From NCBI RefSeq assembly GCF_963678975.1, contig NC_089276.1, positions 682,001-746,000 of the forward strand: a stretch of 64,000 nucleotides of DNA, given 5' to 3'. The notes below the pieces were generated by a model. The model was not told where the DNA came from. It did not search any database and saw only the letters and a list, made by a program, of their open reading frames with translations. The position numbers and the translations under genes are program-made. Numbering within the stretch: position 1 is the first letter of the stretch; the number at the start of each line of letters is the position of its first letter. This DNA comes from Dysidea avara (taxonomy: Eukaryota > Porifera > Demospongiae > Dictyoceratida > Dysideidae). Shown piece by piece: positions 11,372-23,760 of this stretch.

Positions 11372-11876
11372 TTGACTACATAATATTATACATACCTATG
11401 TTTTCTGACAACATTTTATGTTGTAAGGGTAAATAATTCACATGTAAACTTATAAGATTGTATACAATTATTCTGTGTAAATTATAGTAGCTCAACCTAC
11501 ACTGTATGTTGTCTGCAATTATATGGCAAGTCATTTCATGATGTTATGGTGGATTACCTCTTCTATACACATTGGAACCATGCTAAATAGGACCATATGG
11601 ACAAATGTCCTGAAGAATCCTGATTAAATGTGAACTACAGATTTACGAACAGAACGTGGCTATGAACATTATTATATCAGCAATGCAACAGGGCTTGGAC
11701 AAACAGCAGCACAAATAGCTAGTATATAAGAAATTCACATTATCATGCACCACAAATGTCAAACACAGCACAATGGTGTCAATAAGATTAGTATACACTA
11801 ACAGTACAGTGATATGCCAAACTATACAAATCAATGTGTATTCATAGCACTTACAGCATGCATGGCTATATATAAT

Positions 11877-12526
11877 TAGAGGTGTACCGATAATCGGATC
11901 GGCTATAATATCGGCCACTAATATGGCAATTTTTACCAATTCGGTATCGATACAGAACAGCAGGAGGACCGATATCGCTACCGATATTTATACAGTAGCA
12001 ATAGTTTGTACATAAACGGATTGTGCATTGGTTTTCATGTGGCTCTTTAGTGCCAGTGGCTTATTGTTCACTCTGAAAAAGCGCTACGCTACGAGAAGCC
12101 ATATAAATACACGCGATTCTACTATCTGTTGCTGGAAAGCTTATCACAGACACAGTCTTTATAAATGAAGTAGCTACCTTGTAATAAAAAGAAGGGTCAC
12201 AGGATAACCAAGGAAACTTGCTGTCACAGTACCAGCTTTCTCACAAACCATTAGAATGCAGAAATATCCGTATAAGGCTTCATGGGAGTATACATAAAAA
12301 TGTTTGTGGGTGCCTAATTGTCTGGATTGCACAATAGAAACCCAAGCTGTGTACCACCACAGGCAGAGTATAGCAATGAATACATGCACATGTTGTTGTA
12401 GGGTAGGTAAATGTACACTTTTAACTATAATGCAAATATCGGATCGACTATCGGTTATCGGCCTCTTTTGGTGGCACCAATATCGGATATCGGTACATGC
12501 CAAAAACCCATATCGGTACACCTCTA
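11877..12526. mobile_element. hAT-type MITE, 650 bp (family 'TAGAGGTGTACCGAT')
   Basis: Inverted ends TAGAGGTGTACCGAT and ATCGGTACACCTCTA with the 8-bp direct repeat tatataat outside (11869-11876 and 12527-12534). Subterminal regions are rich in ATCGG-type inverted blocks. Open frames inside on either strand have no transposase features. The element at 17686-18348 is another copy in the opposite orientation. Confidence 0.92.
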
Positions 12527-12589
12527 TATATAATAGCTATATACCAGCAGATCTGCATGTATACATGCATCACACATCTGCACTAGGAC

Positions 12590-12642
12590 CAAGAGTTCAT
12601 AATATATAGAGGGACCCTCCCTCTATATATTATGAACTCTTG
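12590..12642. mobile_element. 53-bp perfect hairpin with direct-repeat flanks
   Basis: Two perfect 25-bp arms (12590-12614 and 12618-12642) surround only 3 bases. The direct repeat ctaggac (8 bases, ctaggacc, if one base is shared with the arm) flanks it at 12583-12589 and 12643-12649. This looks like an insertion consisting of nothing but terminal inverted repeats. Confidence 0.75.
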
Positions 12643-13326
12643 CTAGGACCTATTAGCTGTTCAAAAGATCAGTAGATAGCTAAAGTCTTAGACTATTTTG
12701 TTGTGGTATATATAGCCAGTGTGGGATTAGTAGGAATAAGAATTAGATAGTGTCAATTTGTGACCTTGAGCTCACTTCAGGATAGTTAAGCCCCTGCAAG
12801 GAAACAGAAGCCTAGATATAAAGATTAGAATAATTAACATCTGCTCTCTTAGAGTAGCTAGCTATATGATATCCCCTGTGTTCAACCATACATTCAGAAT
12901 TAGAACGATATCAAGCTGTAGGCAAATTTTTGACTCATTTGGCACGTGTAGTATAATGCATGGCAGCTGTATTATCATCACAGTTATAGCTAGTCTCTTC
13001 TTGTTCTTTCCAAGGGATTGCCCAACACTCAACAAAATGGCCAGAAGATTGACATTACTCAACTACTTAAGCTATATGCATGTCTCTTCTTTGCCACACT
13101 TGTTGCACTTTAGATCTTGGTATGGTAAGATAATAGCTATAGCCTTTCTTGTCCTTTTGTGCAACCCTGCATGCAGCTATCATTTTAAGTACTGATTGAT
13201 TGATTAATTGCTAGCTACTAGCTAATATTTTTTCTGTACAGTGTTTGACATGATCACTGTATAGAGGTGGTCTTATTTTAATGACATTAAGAGTGCACTT
13301 TAACTGACATTGCTACCATGATGAGG

Positions 13327-13445
13327 TAATCTCGCTTTGCCAGACCCTTTTCTTTCTTTTGTGTGGGGGCAGGGAAAGAAAAGGAAAGACCTTTTTCCGC
13401 CCCCACACAAAAGAAAAAAGAAAAGGGTCTGGCTACGGGAGACTA
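13327..13445. mobile_element. Foldback element, 119 bp, 9-bp target duplication
   Basis: Begins TAATCTCGC and ends GGGAGACTA, with long inverted arms (ccagacccttttctttc...; gcccccacacaaaag...). The 9-bp direct repeat atgatgagg is at 13318-13326 and 13446-13454. Its ends match the elements at 13541, 14251 and 62386. Confidence 0.88.
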
Positions 13446-13504
13446 ATGATGAGGTCTTATTGTAGAGGTGGTCTTTGTCAAGAGGTACCTGATAATTCAT
13501 ATGA

Positions 13505-14140
<636 letters not shown>

Positions 14141-14250
14141 TGACTTGCTATTTTAATATGTTTGTTTCATGGGTCAAAATTTTTGAAGTTAGCAAGTGGG
14201 AAACATTGTCCCCCCATTGATAGGGGTGAGTGGTTTACCAGTATGAAGGT

Positions 14251-14289
14251 TAGTCTCGCCCCCAGACTTGTGGTCTGGGGGCGAGACTA
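14251..14289. mobile_element. Foldback element, 39 bp, 9-bp target duplication
   Basis: TAGTCTCGCCCCCAGAC, five bases, then its exact reverse complement: 17-bp arms with almost no interior. The repeat tatgaaggt flanks it at 14242-14250 and 14290-14298. It shares the TAGTCTCGC end with the elements at 13327, 13541 and 62386. Confidence 0.9.
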
Positions 14290-14767
14290 TATGAAGGTAT
14301 GCAATCAAGTGTTGTATCAGTTGGTACGTAGCACGTTTATGACAAATAAGTAATTAACTTGCTGTAGCTACTACTGCCTGTAGGGTAAATGAAAACCTGA
14401 GGTCTTTTCAACCTGCAGACATTTTTATTTATTTTTTTAATGCAGGAAAGGCCTGCATTAAAGGTCTGTGGGCAACTAGTGCCCACAGCCAGAAATCAGC
14501 ATCACTTGTCTATATCTGGAGTATGCAATGTTGTAAAAATTTTTGTGGATTTGCCAACAATCCCAAATATAATATGTGAAGGTTTAAATATTTTCACAGT
14601 TAGCCCCTAAAATGTCAAAACCAGCAAAAAAAAATTACCCTAATGTATTTAGGCTCTATGGTAGCTAATCCAGGTGGCTAAACTCAGGGGCGACAGACTA
14701 TAGCCCCTGTCAAAAGTTTATGGAGGGGCTTAGCCGTAAAATAGAACCTCAATAGCATCAATCGAGA

Positions 14768-15368
14768 TACTCTAATAGAGCAGTCACAGTATTCTTCAGA
14801 GAAGCAGTGTAGCAAGCTACGTATATAGTTATAAATAAGGAGATATGAGGCAGCTATTGTCAGCAGGTAGTTACCTTTTTTTTGGTCTTTGACTTACAGC
14901 TAGGCCATGTCATCCCCTGACTACACCCCCCAACCCCCCCCCCCCCAAGTAAAGGTGTCTGTGCTAGCTACTGAAGGGTATGTAGTTTTGGTGTAGACGT
15001 TATCCAATAGCAGCTGGGTGCTACAAGAAGTAGCTAGCTAGTAGGAAAGTGTATAATTTCGTACATTAATAAATTATTAATTGTTGGGATCCAAGTGATA
15101 AAAAGTAGTGAAACAAGAGATGAATGATGGTATTACAGCATAGCTCAGTGGGAAATCCCTAATTTGGCATGTCATAATAATTATTTTATTCAATGCCAAA
15201 GTAGGGATTTTCCCACAGAGCTATGCTGTAATACCATCATTCATCTCTTGTTTCATTACTTTTTATCGTTTGGATCCCTACTTCATTTTAAATTAATGTA
15301 CTAGTTGTTTAGGTTTTTTCTTCTTTGTTATAGCATACTTATACACGTGTGACTGTTCTATTAGGGTA
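14768..15368. mobile_element. Palindromic MITE with 20-mer ends
   Basis: The 20-mer TACTCTAATAGAGCAGTCAC at 14768-14787 faces its inverse at 15349-15368. The centre is a large palindrome, 15061-15301, with arms of about 110 bp (aagtagtgaaacaagagatg..., gggaaatccct...) around a spacer of about 22 bp. A second, weaker 20-mer copy (ttagagtatc) follows at about 15378. Related copies lie at 22478-23069 and 55180-55486. Confidence 0.8.
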
Positions 15369-15790
15369 ACTGTTATTTTAGAGTATCTTGAGTAAGCCGG
15401 CCCCAAGGGGCGTGCTATCATTATAAATACCGCTGAGACCAATAAGGGGGTGAAGTCATCATGTTCGAGTAAAAAGATAGTTGTCTCCATTCTCAATCCT
15501 CATTAGCCAACCTAGATCATTAGTGGACATTGTTTCGAATCTATCATGATAGTTGCAGATATCTGCTGGGTGTCCAGTACCTCTTACAGTAGCATAAACC
15601 TTTTAAATAATTTTATGGCACCTAAATATGCTGCTCAAGGAAAGTGTTGATATGGAAAGTTAATGCCTCAATATGGTTTTGTAGATGATGACCAGCCTGA
15701 TTAAGGGTGAAAGGAAAGACAAGGCCTGTGACTTTCTATATCCAGCCACCTGTAAATGTTTTTTGTTTTGTTTTCAATGCTATAGATTTT
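15369..15790. repeat. Left copy of a duplicated block
   Basis: Matches 23070-23760 in direct orientation with gaps: gttgcagatatct, tatgctgct, agcctgatt and aaagacaagg occur in the same order. The preceding MITE is shared as well, so the duplicated unit is at least 14768-15790 versus 22478-23760. The gypsy relic starts where this copy loses similarity. Confidence 0.7.
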
Positions 15791-16437
15791 GTAAACGTTC
15801 TAGAATGATTTCATAAAAGATCACGTGCAATATTGTACAAGATCACGTGGTTATCTAATTGCATTACATCTCCATTGCTACAAAAGGAGTGTGCTATGGA
15901 ATACAAAAATCAAAATTCCTTACAGTGCTCTAATCAAATCCAAGTGAAAATGTGCAGTGTGTGTGATGTGTATGTGTTGCAATAGGTCAGCACATCGGAC
16001 TGACATGATCATCTTTTGCAGTCTTGCTGGTGCTCGATGGAGTGGATGGTCAGTCTCCACAGGCATGCCAAAAATTTATTTGTGGAACCTGGTGCACCCA
16101 AATGCCACAGCAAGCATCTTTTCAAGTTGGGTAGCTGGCACTTAGTGAGGCTTTAGATGCATTAACAATGGGGTGATTATCCTGTCTCCCAACCCTGGGT
16201 AACTTAGTAGGCTTACTAGGGTTGAATTACTTGGCCACATGGACTTTGGTGATCAGTTCCTTCAAAGATCTAAAACTTTTGCTTGTTCATGTTGCCAATG
16301 CCATTCCATCTTCTTTTCCAGAAGGATTCATAGTGGTAAAGCTACAGTATGTGAGATAACTTAGGTATTAATTTACTCAGATAGGTTAACATACCTAGAA
16401 ATCTTTGAAGCTCTGGACAGGACATGTTAATAATGGC

Positions 16438-17226
16438 CTATGTCTTCCTTGGATATGCCATCTTTGCTGAGTATGTGTCCAATGTATGTAATAACATCCT
16501 TCTTGGTTTGGCACTTGTTTTATTGAGCATAAGATTTCTATACAGTGCCCTTTCTAAAACTTGTATTAAATGGATGTCATGTTCCTCTTCACTTTCACCC
16601 CATATGAGCAGGTAATCAACAATGACTTTAATTCCTTCCATATCGTGAAACATCTCTTGACATATTTTTTTGGAAAATGGCTTGGGAAGAGGAGAGCCCA
16701 AATGGAAGGCATTTAAACATGTAGCATCTGAAGGGTGTGTTAAAAGTACAGAGCTTTGCACTTGGTGTCTCTAATTTGACTTTCCAGAAGCCGTAACTGG
16801 CATCCAGGACTGAGATTTGGCATTCTTGTAGTATCATTAATTGTGCTCATTGGGTAGTAATCACATTTGTTTAAATTGTGTGGGTATATACAGATCCTGA
16901 GGTTCCCATTTGGCTTAATAATGGTTACCGTATTATTCACCCAGTCTGTGGGTTCTTCTACTTTCTCTATTTTGTCAAGCCTTTCCATGCAATTATATTG
17001 AATCTTATGCCTCAGAGTGACTTTCCGTGGTAGATATACAACAGGTGATGTGGTATGAAGCATCTGTTATGCATTTCAATCCTTCAAAGACATCACTGTT
17101 TGTGTTCAGAATATCAGCAGTTTGGTTGTTGATAGCATCCAATTGTTTCACTAGATTCAGCTCCACACAAGTTTTCAAGCCCAATATGTTAGGAATGACG
17201 TCCTGGTCAATCTCTTCAAAAACCAC
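16438..17226 (-). pseudogene. Ty3/gypsy reverse transcriptase fragments
   Basis: Three overlapping frames read in order: IIKPNGNLRICIYPHNLNK, where an RT expects the usual Arg-Ile-Cys-Asp block; CYMFKCLPFGLSSSQAIFQK; and VDYLLIWGESEEEHD. In the last the second Asp of the catalytic pair is Tyr, so the enzyme would be inactive even without the frame breaks. Downstream HIxxLxxVLERA-type sequence is typical of gypsy RT. The 17005-17226 part precedes the RT and resembles the protease-RT linker. Confidence 0.8.
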
Positions 17227-17685
17227 AGGATAACATTTTCCTCTGTGCTGGCAGTTACCACATGCATTGAGCCGCTGGCCACAAAGGTAACTAGCCTTGC
17301 ATGTGATTTTTGCTGTGGCATTGAACTTAGTTGGTGGTATTTCTGCCTGGAGATGACATTACATAGTGTACCTCTTAAAACACATTTTCTGGTGATTGTT
17401 ACTTTCCAATCAGGTGACTTAGTGGTGGCACCATACCGGTGTCAGAACCATCATGTGTGAACTTTCTTTTGGTATTTTGTAACAGCACACTTTAGCAAAA
17501 TGGTTTCTACGACCATAGTTGAAGCATTGTGCTGGGCAGAGTTGGTGGCGATAGTGTTAATTCTCACATCTGTCACACTGAGGTTGGGGTTGTCATTTTG
17601 ATATCGCTTCTGAATGGCAAGGACTACTGATAGTGTGTTTCTTTACTGGTGGTACTAGAACTCAAGAATTTTTAGCTGAGTAGAT

Positions 17686-18348
17686 TAGAGGTGTACCGAT
17701 ATGGGTTTTTGGCATGTACCGATATCCGATACTGATGCAACCAAAAAAGCCGATAACCGATAGTCGATCCGATATTTGAATTAATATTTTAAGTATACAC
17801 GAAAATGTACAATTACCTACCCTATGTACAACATGTGCATGTATTCATTGCTAGCTATACTGTACCTGTGGTGGTATACAGCTTGATTTTCTGTTGTGCA
17901 ATCCAGACAATTAGGCACCCACAAATATTTTTATGTATACTCCCATGAAGCCTAAAACGGATATTTCTGCATTACTCCGCATTCTAATGGCTTGTGAGGA
18001 AGCTGATACAGTAAGTTTCCTTGGATATCCTGTGACCCTTCTTTTATTACAAAGGTACTCTATAACTGCTTCATTTGTAAAGACTGAACACTAGAATCGC
18101 GTGCATTTATATGGCTTCTCGTAGCGTAGCGCTTGTTGCAGAGTGAACAATAAGCCACTGGCACTAATGAACCACATGAATAACGTAGAAAACCAATGCA
18201 CAATCCGTTTATGTACAAACCATTGCTACTGTATAAATATCGGTAGCGATATCGGTCCTCCTGCTGTTCTGTACCGATACGGATATTGGTAAAAAATGCC
18301 ATATCGGTGGCCGATATTGTAGCCGATCCGATTATCGGTACACCTCTA
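17686..18348. mobile_element. hAT-type MITE, 663 bp, second copy of the 11877 family
   Basis: Ends TAGAGGTGTACCGAT and ATCGGTACACCTCTA; 8-bp direct repeat gagtagat at 17678-17685 and 18349-18356. The interior is the reverse complement of 11877-12526 with scattered differences (for example the cagaaatatccg and acaatccgtttatgtac stretches). It interrupts the gypsy relic and so is younger than it. Confidence 0.93.
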
Positions 18349-18381
18349 GAGTAGATGTAGCTTTGTTATATGTCCATTGTT

Positions 18382-18615
18382 TTATCTACCTTGTTTTGTC
18401 TCTGGCATTTTGCCATGAGAAAGTGTTGTAAACTTCCAGTGCCTCTGGTTTAGCCACATGAAGAAATGTGGTGGTTTGAACTCCTGCGTCTTTTCCAGAT
18501 AGGCCACTGGCAAGGGAAAGTATCTTGAGACGCTGCTTCCATCGTCTCCAGTTTCAACAGTATTGCCATGTAGGTTCAACACTTCTGGTGGTGAAAGCTG
18601 ATCCATCTTCTGCAA
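18382..18615 (-). pseudogene. Ty3/gypsy gag fragment
   Basis: A 77-codon frame beginning MQKMDQLSPPEVLNLHGN. A shifted frame contains WKQR..IFSLASG and LLHVAKPEALEVYNTF-like sequence, resembling the N-terminal capsid region of sponge and cnidarian gypsy gags. It is cut off from pol by the MITE at 17686-18348. Confidence 0.55.
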
Positions 18616-19115
18616 GAACTTCTGACACCACGAAACAATGTGCTAGAATGATTTCATAAAAGATCAAGTGCGATATTTACAAAATCACAGTAATCTAATT
18701 ACATTATATACAAGTGCCCATTATTTTAGGGGTTATCCCTACTTAAACAGTACTACCATAGTCAACACTATACCCTCTGCTCTAATAGGGCAGTCATGTC
18801 TACTAAATTATTTTGGCTCTACTTTGGATGTGGGACAACTAGCTACATGCTGTATGGTTATAGATAGTGATTACATGTTCTCCCAGCATCCTGGCTTGTA
18901 TAGCTATAATTATGTACAGGTATACAGAAACAAGGGGTGAGTAACTGCTCATGCAGCTGCAACTGGAATGTAGGGTAGACTCCTCAACTGCTTGTCCATG
19001 GACGAACTGAAGTACTCATACATGCATGCATAGCCAAAAGTTGTAGATATATACATTTCAAGTACTGGCTTGGGTGCTAGTATGCGCATTAGCTGATACA
19101 TGACCAATCGTCTTG

Positions 19116-19848
19116 TAGTGTTGCACTGATATGACATTTGTCAATATTCCAATAACGAATATTGTAGAGCTGGGTGATATACCAGTACATATCATAGGAT
19201 AAGGTATTTTAATGATACCGTTACTGTACCGGATGTATTTAGAAAATACCACCATACCGTCTAGATGACAGCTGATTCTTAACATCATCCTGTTATTTCC
19301 TGCATTTACCAATTTGAATATACTTTACCAATATGAAAGATAACCTTAGCATGTTTCATCAACTGACTATTAAACAAAGTACATTGGACATATTAAGTTT
19401 TAAAAATGCAATTCATATAACAATCCATATTGTGGTATGTATTTGTACCATGATATTTTCTATAATACCGTACCGGCTTTGACAAATCTCATACTGCCCA
19501 GCTCTACAATATTGGATAGTATTTTCAAGCTGATAAACATAACTAATCCGATATTATAGCAGTGCATGTCTATTATTCAGCAAATTTTACTGATAATTGA
19601 TTATAAAGGACCAATTTAGCATTTATATAGTGCCAGTAATGCTGCTGAACACAACAGCTGACAGCAATGCTGGAGAATGCAACTCAATGCATTTGTAAAT
19701 GACATTTGGTGCACATAAGCATGTATTTCTAAAACAATGCGTATATTGTGCTGCTTTTTTGTCATGGTGCCGATCTGATACTGATATACAAAAAATGCAG
19801 CCATTAGGGTTTTTTCTGATAACTGATCTGATTATCGGTGCAACACTA
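19116..19848. mobile_element. hAT-type MITE, host of a nested MITE
   Basis: Ends TAGTGTTGCACTGAT and ATTATCGGTGCAACACTA. The flanks tcgtcttg (19108-19115) and tcatcttg (19849-19856) agree at 7 of 8 positions. It is split by the element at 19165-19506; without that insertion it is about 390 bp. Confidence 0.85.
19165..19506. mobile_element. hAT-type MITE nested in 19116-19848
   Basis: Ends TAGAGCTGGGTGATAT and ATACTGCCCAGCTCTA. Flanks gaatattg and caatattg (19157-19164, 19507-19514) match at 7 of 8. It lies wholly within another MITE, which dates it as the later insertion. Confidence 0.82.
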
Positions 19849-19856
19849 TCATCTTG

Positions 19857-20373
19857 TGCTTTGATAAAACTCTATCAGTAAAGGGGGACCAAATTGGCAG
19901 CCAAAATTGTTCCCTGGACTAGTCATCTTTGCTTGTAATAATTGCTTCCCTTTGGACCAAATTTGTTAGATGATTATTCATGGGGCATGCCACCAAAATT
20001 AGGCCTTAAGAAACCTTTTTTGCTACCAAAATTGATCCAGCAAACCAGTTTTAGAAGGACCAGATTTAGTGTGACAGGTTTGTTTTAACCTTTTACAAAA
20101 GTGAGAATGCATGTATGGATGATGCGCCTGGAGAAAGCTGAACATTTTATTAATGTATAGAATTTTTATCCCTTCTTTCTCTCTCTCTCTCCTCTTGCTC
20201 CTTTCCACCCACTCACTCACTCTCCTCTCTACAAAGAGAGAGAGACAACGCTGCTGTTTCTTATTTTGAGTGGAGATTAAAGTTGTCTGGCCATGTATAC
20301 TTATAGCATTGCATGGGGTGTTCTACCCCTTATGCAAATGTAAGGGGGTAGCTTAAATGTTATCAGGGGGACC
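19857..20373. other. No gene recognised
   Basis: AT-rich with a pyrimidine/purine stretch at about 20174-20250 (ctctctctct and gagagagaga), a low-complexity tract. Confidence 0.4.
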
Positions 20374-20574
20374 ATGCAGTACCTGCATGTTCTTCTTGGA
20401 ATATTAGCAGTGTTTCAACCAGTATTTACTGCTCAGAATTGTCATATTGTAAATAGCTATCATATTGACAAATGTTGCTTGAATGATATTGTAGGTCATT
20501 ACATAGTGGATCCTGAAATTAGTATATGTAATAGTAAATTAGGTAACTTTTTCCAGAATCACGTTTACAACTAA
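20374..20574 (+). CDS. Small putative secreted peptide, uncertain
   Basis: A 66-codon frame from ATG. Residues 1-20 (MQYLHVLLGILAVFQPVFTA) look like a signal peptide with an Ala-containing cleavage region. The rest has four Cys residues and no family I recognise. No acceptor, promoter or polyadenylation site was pinned down, and the region is repeat-rich, so it may be chance. Confidence 0.25.
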   Translation: MQYLHVLLGILAVFQPVFTAQNCHIVNSYHIDKCCLNDIVGHYIVDPEISICNSKLGNFFQNHVYN

Positions 20575-20727
20575 CTGTCTCCCAACATTAGAGATTGCTT
20601 TATTAGAGTGTTTGGATACAGTCTTCATGGATTGATTTACTAGACATACAAAAATATGGAAAGAGGATTGTTGAAAAAGCCAAAAAGAGCACTGGATAAA
20701 ATTGACAAGATCATGGTTACATTCAAT

Positions 20728-20935
20728 AAACCCATGCATGAATCTCTATTTTGACCAGCTTAATTTAATGCTAGCAATTGAGTCAAAATAGGGATTTGTG
20801 GGTTATTTGATGTAACCACGATCCTTATCAATCTACTCCAGCGATCCCTTCCTGTTTCATGGTTTTTTTTTTGAGCAATTCCTTTTAATTTTTTTTAATG
20901 TCTAGTTTATGTATTTTTTCTAAATCCATTTATGG
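20728..20935. mobile_element. Truncated foldback MITE (family of 42766-43016)
   Basis: gtcaaaatagggatttgtgg, cagcgatccctt, ctgtttcatgg and the outside tail tctagtttatgtattttttc all match the right arm and tail of the element at 42766-43016. The left arm is reduced to a short tctattttgac stretch. Confidence 0.7.
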
Positions 20936-21218
20936 ATTAGCTAACTTGTAAGACACTTTATTGTGTTAAAAAGATTTATCAGAGTAATAGATTAACTAGA
21001 GTGGCTATCAGATTGCTACTAGACAGGTAAATGTCTTAGTGGTACATCATATTAATGCGAATACATAGCTACCTTGTGCAGTAAAAGGAAATAGCATAAG
21101 TGAAGAGTATAGTAAGAGTACCCATGCATGGTTGCGTGGAAGACTGTCTTGATATATATATATATACTTTTTGCAAAGAACCACCGGGGATGCTTTTCAA
21201 AGTGTTTATTCATGTGCA

Positions 21219-21295
21219 TGTTCTATTAGGATGTTTGCAAAAAACAAGGGTGATCCCTATTATGAACCCACGATCGTGGTTCACAATACAGATCA
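21219..21295. repeat. Dispersed repeat shared with 49685-49760
   Basis: gttctattaggat, then gtgatccctattatgaaccca and cgtggttca, occurs at both places in the same order. It starts with a form of the 20-mer terminal motif. Confidence 0.7.
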
Positions 21296-21934
21296 TTTCA
21301 GAAAAGGCCTAAATTTTATATTCTCAAAATAAGTAAAGGACATCTTCACTTTCTTGATATCTCTTCCCTGAGTACACCCCAGTGCTTTTAGTGTTTAAAC
21401 ATATTAGTTATAGTCATGCATGGAATTCAGTCAGACGTAACTAACTAGAAACTCACAGAAACTAGGCACTATCCAGTGTTTTTAAAGCATTATTGGACCT
21501 GTTTTACCCTATCAGTGCAGCCAGTATGTTGTGCATAGTAGGTGCAGGAATTGGAGCTCTAGCTCCACTTTATTTTAGAGAGGGTTCCTTAAGATTAGGA
21601 TAGCCCAACAGAGCAGTCAGCTATGTCAGCCACAGACCAGTCAAATTAAATATTCAGATGGAGTTTCAAAAAAGAATTTATTCTAAATTTCGATGTCAGA
21701 AGGATGATTTTCATCCTGCCCCAAGACCCCCCTAGATAAAGCATGCAAATGCTTTGCACATGTGTAAAATACAATCGTACTGTATGGTAGAATTCCCCCA
21801 AGAGTGCCCTCCAAAACGGTGCTGTTATAAACCCATCAAAGATACATACGCAATGAAAAGTACCGTATGGAAGAGTCTTGGTGCATGTAACATCAAATCA
21901 AGTGTTAAAAACAACAAAGCCAGTCATTGATCTT

Positions 21935-22270
21935 TATTTAGTTAAAGGCAAATTTCTATTTTTGGTCTGCCTGCCTGCCAGTCTGACCACAGTTGCAATT
22001 AGGCTAGAGGCTAAACAAAGCAGTGCATGGCCACCATTTCATGCCACAATAGCAAACTCACACATTGCATGTGCCTTTTCTGGTTCCAGTGAGTGTCTAC
22101 CCTCTGTGTTTTTCCTTCCTTTTATCTTCAATCACACGGTCATTGTTTTCTTCATGCAAGGATGCTATACCAAGGTGTTAATTTTCTGTATCGCCACTTT
22201 CTTTAGGGGAACGTATTTAGATGCCACAAAACTATTTGAGGCGCTTTTGCTACTGTAGGAGGAAGTAGAT
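21935..22270. repeat. Inverted copy of 23320-23650 (left arm)
   Basis: ggtgttaattttctgta, atttagatgccaca and the segment around atggccaccattt correspond to the reverse complement of the later block. The open frame at 21878-22258 here and the minus-strand frame at 23531-23725 encode similar residues for that reason. No protein family is evident in either. Confidence 0.7.
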
Positions 22271-22477
22271 ACCTTTAGCTATACTTATAAAATGATCGGA
22301 TCACAACTGAAAAGGGGAGCATGACGACCACAACCTAAACAATTACAACATGGCAACCATGTCCCGAAATGAGCAGAGCATAGCAATCATTCCCTAGCTG
22401 CAATCAGCTGCAATTTTGCTGTTCAAAACAAGACATGGAAACCACTCCCTTAATCTATTGCGTGGCACACTTGGAGA

Positions 22478-23069
22478 TACTCTAATGAAACAGTCACTGT
22501 AATACAACAGCCTCACACATGTATATCATAGCTACACTATAGCAAAAAAGTTAGTGCAATTTAAGTAGGGTTCCAATGATAAAAAGTAGTGAAACAAGGT
22601 ATGAATGATGGTAGGTATTCCAGCATACGTAGCTATGTGGGGAAATCCCTACTTTGGCAATTGAATGTGTAGTGGTAACATGCCAATGTAGGGATTTTCC
22701 CACAAAGCTATGTTGTAATACCATCATTCATCTCTTTGTATCACTACTTTTATCATTGGAACTCTCCTTAAATTAACTAGTATTTTAATTTAAAAATGAA
22801 GTAGGAATCTATGCAATAAAAAGTAGTGAAACAAGAGATGAATAATGGTTAGCTCATTGGGAAGTACTTTGGCATTGAACAAAATAATTGTCATAGCTAA
22901 TGTGCCAAAGTAGGAACTTTCCCACCAAGCTAACCATCATTCATCTCTTGTTTCACTACTTTTCGGCATAGATCCCTACTTCATTTTTTAATTAAAATAC
23001 TAGTTTGTTTAGTTTTTTTGTTGTAGCACAGCTAGCTACAGTGTAACTTGTGACTGTTCTATTAGAATA
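22478..23069. mobile_element. Palindromic MITE with 20-mer ends, double-centred
   Basis: The motif tactctaatgaaacagtcac at 22478-22497 faces gtgactgttctattagaata at 23050-23069. Two palindromes lie side by side inside, 22561-22771 and 22776-23004, each with arms of about 90-100 bp of the aagtagtgaaacaag family. So one MITE has duplicated or received a second one 4 bp away. Confidence 0.78.
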
Positions 23070-23760
23070 TCACACACAACTGTTGTATTTAGAGTATCAC
23101 GAGTCAGCCAAGGGGTGTGCAGCTAGCTAGATCAATAAGCAGGGGTAAGGTCTTCTTGTTTACTGTTAAACAAATAGCTAGATTGTTAAGAGGTGTGCAT
23201 GGTCTCCATACTCCATCGCTATTATAGCCACCTAGATCTTATTTTTTGATGGGTGTGGTCGTAAACGGGTTCGCAATTGCAAAGTTGCAGATATCTAGCT
23301 AGTATACCTCTTATAGTAGTGTCAGGACTGAAGCGCTTCTGAAATCCAGCTCTGAAATAATTCTGTGGCATCTAAATTATGCTGCTGAAAGAACGTGTTG
23401 GTACAGAAAATTAGCACCTCAATAAGGTTTCATTGGATGATGAAGACAAGCAGCCTGATTGAAGATAAAAGAAAAGACAAGGTGCAGAGGGCCTGCACTC
23501 ATTGGAACCCCAAAAGGCACATCCCATCAGTCAGTTTGTTATTGTGGCGTAAAATGGTGGCCATGTGCTGCTTTGTTTCACCTCTAGGCTTGCGAATGTG
23601 GTCAGGCAGTGAGGCAGACTAAATTTCGAGTTTTGGTGATTTTTAAAAGTATTTATCCGATCACTGGTAAGTGTTTTCTTGTTTTCAATGCTGTATTTCA
23701 CGTTAGATGGACTAATATTCCGCAAAAGTGATTTTTGTCATGTAATGTTTCTCTAGGATG
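23070..23760. repeat. Right copy of a duplicated block
   Basis: Direct, diverged copy of 15369-15790; part of it (23320-23650) is also inverted at 21935-22270. The 75 bp at 23765-23840 then share ctatccctacttaaacag with 18735-18770. Confidence 0.65.

Larger units (their letters stand above)
15790..18715 (-). mobile_element. Decayed Ty3/gypsy-type retrotransposon
   Basis: Direct repeats of about 75 bp starting tagaatgatttcataaaa, near 15803 and 18642, look like LTR remnants. Between them, on the minus strand and in broken frames, are a gag fragment (18382-18615), zinc-knuckle and protease-region remnants (about 17240-17600), and reverse transcriptase pieces (16438-17226). A hAT MITE (17686-18348) was inserted later. 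It sits in the large intron of copy B. Confidence 0.75.

Noticed and set aside
12174-12609. 115- and 101-residue frames in and around the MITE at 11877-12526
   Set aside because: Both overlap on opposite strands in non-coding MITE sequence, and the related MITE does not keep them open.
21878-23725. 126-residue plus frame and 64-residue minus frame as homologous genes
   Set aside because: The similarity follows from the inverted duplication; neither has start, splice or domain evidence.
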